The notes under the pieces are model-generated. The model saw only the letters and a program-made list of their open reading frames with translations, searched no databases and was not told the origin of the DNA. The position numbers and the translations under genes are program-made. Of a stretch of 64,000 nucleotides of DNA, positions 57,723-64,000 are shown in pieces (positions within the stretch are counted from its first letter, which is position 1; each line of letters starts with the position of its first letter). Source of the stretch: Clostridiales bacterium (GTDB lineage: Bacteria > Bacillota > Clostridia > Oscillospirales > Oscillospiraceae); contig SFGJ01000007.1 of NCBI GenBank assembly GCA_004557655.1, positions 1 to 64,000 on the forward strand, written 5' to 3'.

Positions 57723-59460
57723 ATTTTTCCGCCAGTCTGCGCACCAGCTCCTCATCCGGCTGGGCCATGACCGTGCGGCAGGTGGTGTAAACCACCATGC
57801 CCGGCCTGGCACCGGCAGGCTTTTTCACATATTTCACCGGTGTGTAGTCCACCGCCACCTTGCCGCCGCCACGGCCTTGGGAATAATAAGCCGCCAACTG
57901 CGCCGCCTGCAAAATGCTCCCCTCATCCGGCGCAATGCCCCCGGTGCAAAGGATCACATGGCTGCCGTGGATCTTTTGCGTATGGAACCAATAGTCATTC
58001 CTGTCCGCCGTTTTGCTGGTGAGCCTGTCGTTTTGTCTGTTGCTGCGGCCCACCAGAACCAAAAGTCCCGCATCCGTGCGAAAACTGCGGGGCTCGGATT
58101 TTCGCTGGAAGCCCGGCTGCTTCTTCCCCCGGGAGCGAATGTAGCCGCCCTCGGTGAGTTCCGCGCGGATGTCGTGAAAGTCCTGCTCAGATTCGGCCTG
58201 TCCGATCTCCTGAACCACACTCTCCAGATACGCAAGCTCTTCCCGCCCCTTTGCCATAAGCTGTGAGAGCATTTTTTCCGCTGTTTTCGCCTTGTTATAC
58301 TGCTTAAAATACTTTGCAGCATTCTCCTGGGGCGACAGGCGCACATCCAGCGGAATCACCCGTTTAGGACAGCCCTCCTCGTAGTAATTCTCCGCCTCCA
58401 CACGGGCCATACCACGCTCCATGCGATAGAGGTTGGCGGTGATGAGTTCTCCGTTTATCCGCAGCTCATCCCGATCCAAAGTCTTCTGATACTCCTGCTC
58501 CTGCATGGCCAGCTTGCGCCGCAGACGATCCCGGGCGTTGGCGGCAGTTCTCAGCAGATCCTGACCCTTTTGCCGCACCCGGTCCGCCTGCTCCCGCTGG
58601 GCGTAAAAATCGTCCAGCAGAATGGAAAAGCTCTTTGCCGTGCACAGTTCGCAGGCGCCTTCATATTGCGCCACAGGGGCAAAGGTAAAATCAAAGGGTT
58701 TACCGTCCCGTTTAAGGATCACCGGCAGAAAATCTCCCCGCCGCACCATATCGCGCCATTGGGAAAGCTCCTCCCACAGCCGCCCGGCGGCCGCTGCCAG
58801 CAGGCAGTCGGTGCTGCCTCCGGCACGGAAGGCCAGCTCTCTGGCCCACAGGGGAGAAACAGCCGCGAAGGTGTCCAGCAGCCACTTGTCCGCCTGCAGT
58901 TCCGGTGGGGCGCACTGCAGCAAACGGCATAAATCCCTCTCCTCCATATCCAGTGGAGAGCGTTTCTCTTGCCGGGGCGGCAACTGATAATAAAGCCCCG
59001 GCAGCACCTGCCGCTGCTGGCTCATTTCAAAGTCCACGCGGCGCAGACAGTCTATGATCCGTCCCTCGCCGTCACACAATATCAGGTTGGAATGGCGATT
59101 CATAGCCTCCAGAATCAGGGAAAACCGGCCCGGCTCTCCCAGTTCGCTCACAGCCTCAATGTCCAGCGTCACCACTCGCTCCAACGGCTCCTGCCGCACG
59201 GAGAGAATGCGCCCACCGGACAGGTGCTTGCGCAGCAGCATACAAAACATTGGCGGCTGGCTGGGATTGTCCCGGGGCACCTCCGTGAGATTCAGCCTGG
59301 GCTGGCTGGCGGAGGCGCACAGAAGCAGTCTGCGGCTGCCCCGCAGGAGGAGCACCACCTGATCCCGGGCAGGCTGCTGGATCTTTTCAATTTTCAGTCC
59401 CTCGAGCCGGGGGGCAATCTCCCCCACCACCGCCTGCAGGCATACAGCATCCAGTGCCAT
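57721..59460 (-). CDS. rqcH: Rqc2 homologue RqcH (NFACT family)
   Basis: 579 aa ribosome-associated quality control factor that binds stalled 50S subunits and adds alanine tails. NFACT-N domain at residues about 5-180 (RLLLCASASQPRLNLTEV, FCMLLRKHLSGGRI), central coiled coil about 280-430, and NFACT-R C-terminal domain with GLLVLVGRSNRQNDRLT and YWFHTQKIHGSHVILC. Older annotation calls it fibronectin-binding protein. It is followed on the same strand by its upstream neighbour mrnC with a 3-base gap. Confidence 0.93.
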   Translation of the reverse strand: MALDAVCLQAVVGEIAPRLEGLKIEKIQQPARDQVVLLLRGSRRLLLCASASQPRLNLTEVPRDNPSQPPMFCMLLRKHLSGGRILSVRQEPLERVVTLDIEAVSELGEPGRFSLILEAMNRHSNLILCDGEGRIIDCLRRVDFEMSQQRQVLPGLYYQLPPRQEKRSPLDMEERDLCRLLQCAPPELQADKWLLDTFAAVSPLWARELAFRAGGSTDCLLAAAAGRLWEELSQWRDMVRRGDFLPVILKRDGKPFDFTFAPVAQYEGACELCTAKSFSILLDDFYAQREQADRVRQKGQDLLRTAANARDRLRRKLAMQEQEYQKTLDRDELRINGELITANLYRMERGMARVEAENYYEEGCPKRVIPLDVRLSPQENAAKYFKQYNKAKTAEKMLSQLMAKGREELAYLESVVQEIGQAESEQDFHDIRAELTEGGYIRSRGKKQPGFQRKSEPRSFRTDAGLLVLVGRSNRQNDRLTSKTADRNDYWFHTQKIHGSHVILCTGGIAPDEGSILQAAQLAAYYSQGRGGGKVAVDYTPVKYVKKPAGARPGMVVYTTCRTVMAQPDEELVRRLAEK

Positions 59461-59463
59461 GAT

Positions 59464-59865
59464 TCACTCCTCCATCATGCGATCAAACAGCTCATTGATC
59501 CGCTCCCGGCTTCCCCTAAGATACAGCCAGCCAAGCAGCGCCTCCAGGGCCGTGGCCTGCTGATACTCCGCGCGGCTGGCGTGCTGGGGAATGGAATGGA
59601 CATGAGCGTTGCGGCCCCGGCGAAAAACCTCCTGCTCCTCCTCCGTGAGCAGGGGCAACAGCTTCCGGGCCCGACGGGCCTGCTCCGGGGCGCACACAAG
59701 CTCTACCGTGGCCCGGTGCAGTCCCTTTCCGGTGGCCTTGCCGTGGGCGCACAGGTAGGTGCGCACCAGCAGCTCGTACACCCCGTCGCCTATATGGGCA
59801 AGGCCGATGCTGCTGATCGCGCGAATGTCATCTTCCGGTAGTCTGATCGCAAAGTAATCTGTCAT
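59464..59865 (-). CDS. mrnC: Mini-ribonuclease III
   Basis: 133 aa. The start MTDYFAIRL follows AAGAGG. It is a single RNase III catalytic domain without dsRNA-binding domain, with the catalytic region LAHIGDGVYELLVRTYL and EYQQATALEALLGWLYL. It matures 23S rRNA ends in Firmicutes. Co-oriented with rqcH and the rhomboid gene, it is likely in one transcript. Confidence 0.93.
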   Translation of the reverse strand: MTDYFAIRLPEDDIRAISSIGLAHIGDGVYELLVRTYLCAHGKATGKGLHRATVELVCAPEQARRARKLLPLLTEEEQEVFRRGRNAHVHSIPQHASRAEYQQATALEALLGWLYLRGSRERINELFDRMMEE

Positions 59866-59891
59866 TTTGTTGTATCCTCTTTTGTTGTCTT

Positions 59892-60464
59892 TTATCTGCG
59901 GCGGCGGCCCCGATAGAGAAAGCCGAAGATCATGCCCAGTGCGCCGCCCACCACATGGGTAAGCTGGGAAATGCTGTCTGTGTTGCGGATGCCGTCGATG
60001 ATCTCGCCGCCCAGATAGAAAATGACCACCAAAATGAGTGTAACAGGGATTCCGCCGCCCCGGCTCTCTGTGAAGGAAGACAGCACGATCATCATGAACA
60101 CAATGCCGCTGGCACCCAGCAGAGCAGAGCCGGGGAAGAAAATGAACTGCACAAGACCGGTGACCAGCGCTGTGACAGCTATGAACCACATGATCTTTTT
60201 CCAGCCGTATTTCTCCTCCAATGACGGGCCCACCAACAGCAAAAGCAACATATTCCCCATATAATGAGAGTAGTCCGCGTGGCCCAGCACATGGGTGAAA
60301 AAGCGAAGATAGGTCAAAGGATCGGCCAGAGACGAACGGTACACACAGAAGAATTTCATGGTCACGCCGTCACCGAAAACCTGTCCCAATACAAGAGCGC
60401 CCAGGGCCAGCAGGGCAAAGGTCAGCGTAGCCGGCGCATTAAAACGAATCACCAATTTTTTCAA
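59892..60464 (-). CDS. Rhomboid family intramembrane serine protease
   Basis: 190 aa with six membrane helices. The catalytic Ser lies in LLGASGIVFMM and the catalytic His in ISQLTHVVGGALGM; HADYSHYMGNMLLLLL is the conserved H-xxx-N helix. No ATG is available: I chose the TTG at 60464 because AGAGGA lies 6 bases before it. Another TTG six codons upstream (60482) has that site inside its reading part. The gene is upstream of mrnC. Confidence 0.9.
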   Translation of the reverse strand: MKKLVIRFNAPATLTFALLALGALVLGQVFGDGVTMKFFCVYRSSLADPLTYLRFFTHVLGHADYSHYMGNMLLLLLVGPSLEEKYGWKKIMWFIAVTALVTGLVQFIFFPGSALLGASGIVFMMIVLSSFTESRGGGIPVTLILVVIFYLGGEIIDGIRNTDSISQLTHVVGGALGMIFGFLYRGRRRR

Positions 60465-60559
60465 TACAATTCCTCTTTTCAAAACGGGATAGATAAATTA
60501 TAATATAAAAAGAAAAAAATGTAAACCATTCCCCTCTTTCCCATCTAAAGGAGAGCAGT

Positions 60560-61630
60560 ATGAAAAAAACACTAAAAATCGCCGGATGCGTATGTCTTGC
60601 TTTGCTGATCGTAGTACTTAGCTATGTGGTCTATGTGTTCCTCTCGTACCACCGCATAGAGGACAACCTCTCCCTTTCGTCGGATGGCTCCGCCTCTGCC
60701 TCAGTCAGGACGGGCACACCCTACTCCGTGGTCTCCTATAACATTGGATTCGGCGCCTATGAGTCGGATTACAGCTTCTTTATGGACGGCGGAACAGAGT
60801 CCTGGGCCTGGTCCGAAGAGCGGCTGGATGCCAACCTGGAAAGCATCGCCCAGATACTTAAGCAGCAAAAGGCGGATTTTTACTTCGTGCAGGAAGTGGA
60901 CACAGACTCCACCCGCAGCTACCACCGGGATGAGGCGGCTGTGCTGCGCCAGACACTGACGGGCTACAGCTCCGTATGGGGGCAGAATTACGATTCCCCT
61001 TTCCTGTTCTGGCCGCTGACCCAGCCCCATGGCTCCTCCGTTTCGGGACTGATGACATTTTCCTCCGCGCCCATCGCCTCCTCCCTGCGCCGCAGCCTGC
61101 CCATTGAGGCGGGCGTTATGAAGCTGGTGGATCTGGACCGGTGCTATACCGTTAGCCGCGTCCCCATGGAAAACGGGAGGGAGCTGGTGCTCTATGCCGT
61201 GCATTTGTCTGCCTACACCTCCGACGGCACCATTGCCGTGGAGCAGATGAAAATGCTGCTCAGTGATATGCAGAGCGAGTATGAAAAAGGCAATTACTGC
61301 GTCTGCGGCGGCGACTTCAACAAGGATCTGCTGGGCAATTCCGAGGAGATCTTCGGCGTCGAATCCGGGGACTACACTTGGGCCCAGCCCTTGCCGGATG
61401 AGCTGTTTCAGGGAAAGAATCTGACCGTGGCGGCTCCTCTTGACAAAGAAAACCCGGTGGCCAGCTGCCGCAATGCCGACGCCCCCTATTTTGAGGGACA
61501 GTATGTGGTCACCGTGGACGGTTTCCTTGTGTCAAGCAATGTAACCGTGAATTCGGCCACCGTGATCGACACGGGCTTTGCCTATTCAGATCACAACCCG
61601 GTGACCATGACTTTCGTGCTGCAGCCGTGA
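60560..61630 (+). CDS. Endonuclease/exonuclease/phosphatase family protein, membrane-anchored
   Basis: 356 aa. An N-terminal membrane segment (IAGCVCLALLIVVLSYVVYVF) is followed by an extracytoplasmic EEP (DNase I-like) domain with SVVSYNIGFG, FVQEVD, YAVHLSAY, CVCGGDFNKD and YSDHNPVTM, the complete metal/catalytic set. It may act on nucleic acid, sphingomyelin-like lipids or inositol phosphates outside the cell; no substrate can be inferred. AAAGGAG precedes the ATG, and a strong terminator follows. Confidence 0.87.
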   Translation: MKKTLKIAGCVCLALLIVVLSYVVYVFLSYHRIEDNLSLSSDGSASASVRTGTPYSVVSYNIGFGAYESDYSFFMDGGTESWAWSEERLDANLESIAQILKQQKADFYFVQEVDTDSTRSYHRDEAAVLRQTLTGYSSVWGQNYDSPFLFWPLTQPHGSSVSGLMTFSSAPIASSLRRSLPIEAGVMKLVDLDRCYTVSRVPMENGRELVLYAVHLSAYTSDGTIAVEQMKMLLSDMQSEYEKGNYCVCGGDFNKDLLGNSEEIFGVESGDYTWAQPLPDELFQGKNLTVAAPLDKENPVASCRNADAPYFEGQYVVTVDGFLVSSNVTVNSATVIDTGFAYSDHNPVTMTFVLQP

Positions 61631-61658
61631 TATTCGGCCCAGTGAAATAGCATTGAGC

Positions 61659-61690
61659 AAAAAACGGAGTCCCTTCGGACTCCGTTTTTT
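61659..61690. terminator. Bidirectional intrinsic terminator
   Basis: AAAAAACGGAGTCC pairs with GGACTCCGTTTTTT over the loop CTTC. It serves the converging EEP and ABC permease genes. Confidence 0.88.
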
Positions 61691-61703
61691 GCTGCAAATA
61701 GTT

Positions 61704-62348
61704 TTACAGATCCACTTTTTCATACAGCGCTGCCGCGCGCTCATAGGCAGCGATGCTCAGTCCGGCAAAGGACAGCGCACCAACAACCAGAATGGGAATC
61801 TGCCGCAAATTGGCCTGCAGATCCACCCGGTTGAGCCATTCAAGGCCCGGGAAATGCACCACCGCCTCCGCCACAGCCATCAGGGGCCACAGGGCTACAT
61901 TGGCTTTGACATAGGCTGCGCCGACCTTGTATCCGCTGCGATACAGGCTGGTGAAAAACACCAGATTGAACACGGCATAAAGCAGGAAACCCACGCCCAG
62001 CAGCATGAAATTGCCGTCCATGCCCACAGCGTTGTCTTTGCCGGGCTGTATCCGGGCCGACAGCAGGCAGAAAAGCGCCGTTATCACCACAGACAAAAGC
62101 TCGATGAACACTGTGAAAACCATGGCAGCCTTTACCGCATCCCGTTTGCGGATGGGCAGCAGGGCGGAATAATAGATATCCTTCTGCTCCCGCATGTTCA
62201 GGAAAGTGAAAAACAGCCCCAAGGTCACATAGAAAAATGTCACGGAATAGGGATAATTAGGGATCAGGACCATGGCGCCAAACAGACAGAAAATCAGGGT
62301 CATAGGGTGGCACAGCAGGCGGAACTGCTTATATAACAGCGTTTTCAT
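61704..62348 (-). CDS. ABC-2 type transporter permease
   Basis: 214 aa with six hydrophobic segments. The motif FFTFLNMREQKDIYYSALLPIRKRDAVKA resembles ABC-2 family exporters for peptides or drugs (the ABC2_membrane_5 type). Its start lies 20 bases inside the ATPase gene, so the two are coupled. Substrate is unknown. Confidence 0.85.
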   Translation of the reverse strand: MKTLLYKQFRLLCHPMTLIFCLFGAMVLIPNYPYSVTFFYVTLGLFFTFLNMREQKDIYYSALLPIRKRDAVKAAMVFTVFIELLSVVITALFCLLSARIQPGKDNAVGMDGNFMLLGVGFLLYAVFNLVFFTSLYRSGYKVGAAYVKANVALWPLMAVAEAVVHFPGLEWLNRVDLQANLRQIPILVVGALSFAGLSIAAYERAAALYEKVDL

Positions 62349-63081
62349 CCAGAGGCCTCCTTTCCACGGCTACGATAATATCCTCCAGGGTCAACTTCTC
62401 CTCCCCTTGACGCAGATAGGCGTAATGCTGCCGGAATTCATCCAGTGTGCCGGTATACTGCAGTTCGCCGTCCTTTATGAGGGCAATATGGCTGGCACAC
62501 TTCTCCAGATCGGAGGTGATGTGCGTGGAAAACAGCACACTGCGCTGTCCGTCGGCGGCAATTTTCCGCAGCAGCTCCGTCAGCTCGTCCCGGGACACGG
62601 GATCCAACCCGCTGGTTGGCTCGTCCAGGATCAGCAGCTTGGCGTTGTGACTCAGGGCCAAGGCAACCATATATTTCACCTGCATACCGCTGGAGAGCTG
62701 ATCCACCCGCTTCTCCTCGTCAATAGCAAAAAGTCGCAGATAGTGGCGATACTTGTCCTCGTCCCAATTCTCATAAAAACGGCGGGTCACATCCGTCAGG
62801 ATGCGGATCTTCTTCTTGGGATAGAAGTCGATCCCCCCCAGCACCACGCCAATGTTCTCCTTAATAAAGCGCTCGTTCCCGGCAAAATCCTTGCCCATGA
62901 TCTCCACATGGCCGGCATCCAGATGCACCAGGCCCAAAATGGACTTGATGGTGGTGCTCTTGCCGGCGCCGTTGCGGCCGATGAAGCCCATCACCGCCCC
63001 CTGTGGCACGGAGAAGGTCACATTCTTCAGTTCAAATGCAGGGTACCTCTTACAAAGGCCCCGGATCTCCATTGCGTTCAT
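62329..63081 (-). CDS. ABC transporter ATP-binding protein (exporter type)
   Basis: 250 aa. Walker A is GRNGAGKSTTIKSILG, the signature is VDQLSSGMQVKYMVALAL (a diverged LSSGM in place of LSGGQ), Walker B is LLILDEPTSGLDP, and the switch His is in FSTHIT. The start overlaps the AbrB-like gene by 4 bases. Together with the ABC-2 permease it makes an exporter. Clusters of this make-up (small regulator, ATPase, permease) commonly respond to membrane-active compounds, but usually with a GntR-type regulator; here it is AbrB-like. Confidence 0.92.
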   Translation of the reverse strand: MNAMEIRGLCKRYPAFELKNVTFSVPQGAVMGFIGRNGAGKSTTIKSILGLVHLDAGHVEIMGKDFAGNERFIKENIGVVLGGIDFYPKKKIRILTDVTRRFYENWDEDKYRHYLRLFAIDEEKRVDQLSSGMQVKYMVALALSHNAKLLILDEPTSGLDPVSRDELTELLRKIAADGQRSVLFSTHITSDLEKCASHIALIKDGELQYTGTLDEFRQHYAYLRQGEEKLTLEDIIVAVERRPLDENAVI

Positions 63082-63314
63082 TCTTCCGTCTCCTCCGCAT
63101 CCTCTGTCTCCTCAAATACACGGCGGGCAATGGGACTCATCTTATCCACTGTCTGCAGAGCAATGCCTTTCTTCTTGTCTGCCAGGAGAACAAGCTGATC
63201 TCCCACATCCAGACTGAACATATCCCGTACATCCTTGGGAATCACGATCTGTCCCTTGGGGCCTATCCTCACCGAGGCCATATAGTACCGCTGGCTGTCC
63301 TTATGAAAACCCAT
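63078..63314 (-). CDS. AbrB/MazE/SpoVT-type DNA-binding protein
   Basis: 78 aa. The swapped-hairpin AbrB domain is plain: RIGPKGQIVIPKDVRDMFSLDVGDQLVLL. The C-terminal tail is acidic (EETEDAEETEE). It is the first gene of the exporter operon and presumably its regulator. AGGAGGG lies 7 bases before the start. An AT-rich repeat (63329-63353) between promoter and ribosome-binding site is a candidate operator. Confidence 0.9.
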   Translation of the reverse strand: MGFHKDSQRYYMASVRIGPKGQIVIPKDVRDMFSLDVGDQLVLLADKKKGIALQTVDKMSPIARRVFEETEDAEETEE

Positions 63315-63328
63315 TGTTTCGCCCTCCT

Positions 63329-63353
63329 AAAAGTATTACTTTTCTTACTTTTA
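63329..63353 (-). promoter_or_regulatory. Repeat upstream of the AbrB-like gene, candidate operator
   Basis: Read on the minus strand, AAAAGTAAG, AAAAGTAAT and ACTTTT follow each other: two direct copies of AAAAGTAA 9 bases apart, the second also forming a palindrome with TACTTTT. It is just before the ribosome-binding site of the AbrB-like gene. Confidence 0.4.
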
Positions 63354-63451
63354 TATTATTGTATGTCTTTTGCTTAGTCATGTCAAGAGTCTTTTTCTTT
63401 ACGAAAAGGGAAAAATGTGGTATACTCAGGAAAAAATCAGGAGGTACAGGG

Positions 63452-64000
63452 ATGGATCTGTGCAACCGAAAGAATATTGAGGCACTGCTGGCACGACATG
63501 GATTCCGTTTCAGCAAGAGCATGGGGCAAAACTTTCTCATTGAGGACTGGGTGCCCCGGGACACAGCCGAGGCCTGCGGCGCCGACGAAAGCATCGGCGT
63601 TCTGGAGGTGGGCCCCGGCATCGGCCCCCTGACCCGAGAACTTGCCAAGAGGGCAGGCAAGGTGGTATCCGTGGAGCTGGATCATCGTCTCTACCCGGTG
63701 CTGGCAGAAACCATGGCGGGCTTCGACAACTTCACTCTGGTGGAGGGGGACATCATGAAGCAGGACCTCTCCGCCTTGGTGGCAGAGCATTTTGACGGTC
63801 TGCGTCCCGTTCTCTGCGCCAATCTGCCCTACAATATCACCACGCCTCTACTGACGAATTGCGTGAAGGCCGGATGCTTTACATCCATTACAGTACTCAT
63901 TCAAAAGGAAGTGGCCCAGCGCATTTGCGCACGGCCCGGCTCAGCGGAGTACGGCGCTTTCTCCCTGCTGATGCAGTATTACACGGTGCCGGAGCTGCTG
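63452..64000 (+). CDS. rsmA: 16S rRNA dimethyladenosine transferase, 5' part
   Basis: 183 codons to the window edge, without stop. RsmA (KsgA) dimethylates two adenines near the 3' end of 16S rRNA. The start MDLCNRKNIEALL follows CAGGAGG. Motifs are FSKSMGQNFLIEDW, the SAM-binding VLEVGPGIGPLTRELA, VEGDIM and the catalytic ANLPYNITTPLL. The C-terminal part lies outside. Confidence 0.94.
   Translation, partial: MDLCNRKNIEALLARHGFRFSKSMGQNFLIEDWVPRDTAEACGADESIGVLEVGPGIGPLTRELAKRAGKVVSVELDHRLYPVLAETMAGFDNFTLVEGDIMKQDLSALVAEHFDGLRPVLCANLPYNITTPLLTNCVKAGCFTSITVLIQKEVAQRICARPGSAEYGAFSLLMQYYTVPELL

Noticed and set aside
1..64000. CRISPR array, rRNA, tRNA, intact insertion sequence or prophage
   Set aside because: No regularly spaced repeats, no tRNA cloverleaf with matching arms noticed, no rRNA sequence and no transposase frame were found by reading; a tRNA scan would settle the second point.

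Overview
The window looks like a chromosome segment of a spore-forming, anaerobic gut Clostridium relative (Oscillospiraceae type; this assignment is an inference). It carries sporulation genes (sigG, spoIIR), a SpoVT/AbrB-type regulator, a membrane pyrophosphatase, ATP-dependent PEP carboxykinase, an RqcH homologue and selenium-dependent molybdenum hydroxylase maturation genes. Most of it is GC-rich with C/G-ending codons. Two stretches are visibly poorer in GC: the left end (about 1-2300) and about 32,210-39,800. No rRNA, tRNA, CRISPR array or intact insertion sequence was seen.

Layout. 1-2111: Agr/LytTR-type two-component remnant; the response regulator is intact, the GHKL kinase has lost its ATP-lid region. 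2348-11,096: housekeeping genes (cysteine desulfurase-like, sigG, class B sortase, threonine aldolase, hppA, pckA). 11,350-14,895: small ModE/LysR-type HTH gene, then an ABC transporter of the TrpXYZ-like family preceded by a Tyr/Phe-rich leader peptide and an intrinsic terminator, which together look like a ribosome-mediated attenuator. 15,002-21,080: small metabolic and conserved genes. 21,110-24,565: divergent yqeB/yqeC and an RsgI-like anti-sigma/sigma pair.

24,726-46,639: a purine-catabolism locus. It holds threonine synthase-like and unusual PLP enzymes and a YheO-type regulator on the minus strand; ygeY, ygeW and carbamate kinase divergently on the plus strand from a strong promoter; then a BMP-type purine/nucleoside ABC importer and an 8-oxoguanine deaminase, whose product is urate. 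The locus is split between the carbamate kinase and the importer by a low-GC potassium/magnesium island (ktrB-ktrA-unknown-corA-kdpD-kdpE). The left edge of the island is a scar in which the C-terminus of a site-specific recombinase abuts the C-terminus of kdpC. kdpDE survive here without kdpFABC.

46,684-64,000: conserved and housekeeping genes: TIM-barrel protein, DUF362 ferredoxin-like protein, RluA, TepA-like protease, FMN-riboswitch-controlled ribU, CapD-like epimerase, spoIIR, ispE, DUF1015, rqcH, mrnC, rhomboid, an endonuclease-fold protein, an ABC exporter with an AbrB-like regulator, and the start of rsmA.

Reading the parts together: the purine genes suggest import of oxidised or deaminated purines, conversion to urate and anaerobic breakdown yielding carbamoyl phosphate and ATP. 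yqeB/yqeC nearby would mature a selenium-dependent xanthine dehydrogenase that is not itself in the window. All functions are assigned by reading translated sequence; no database search was run.
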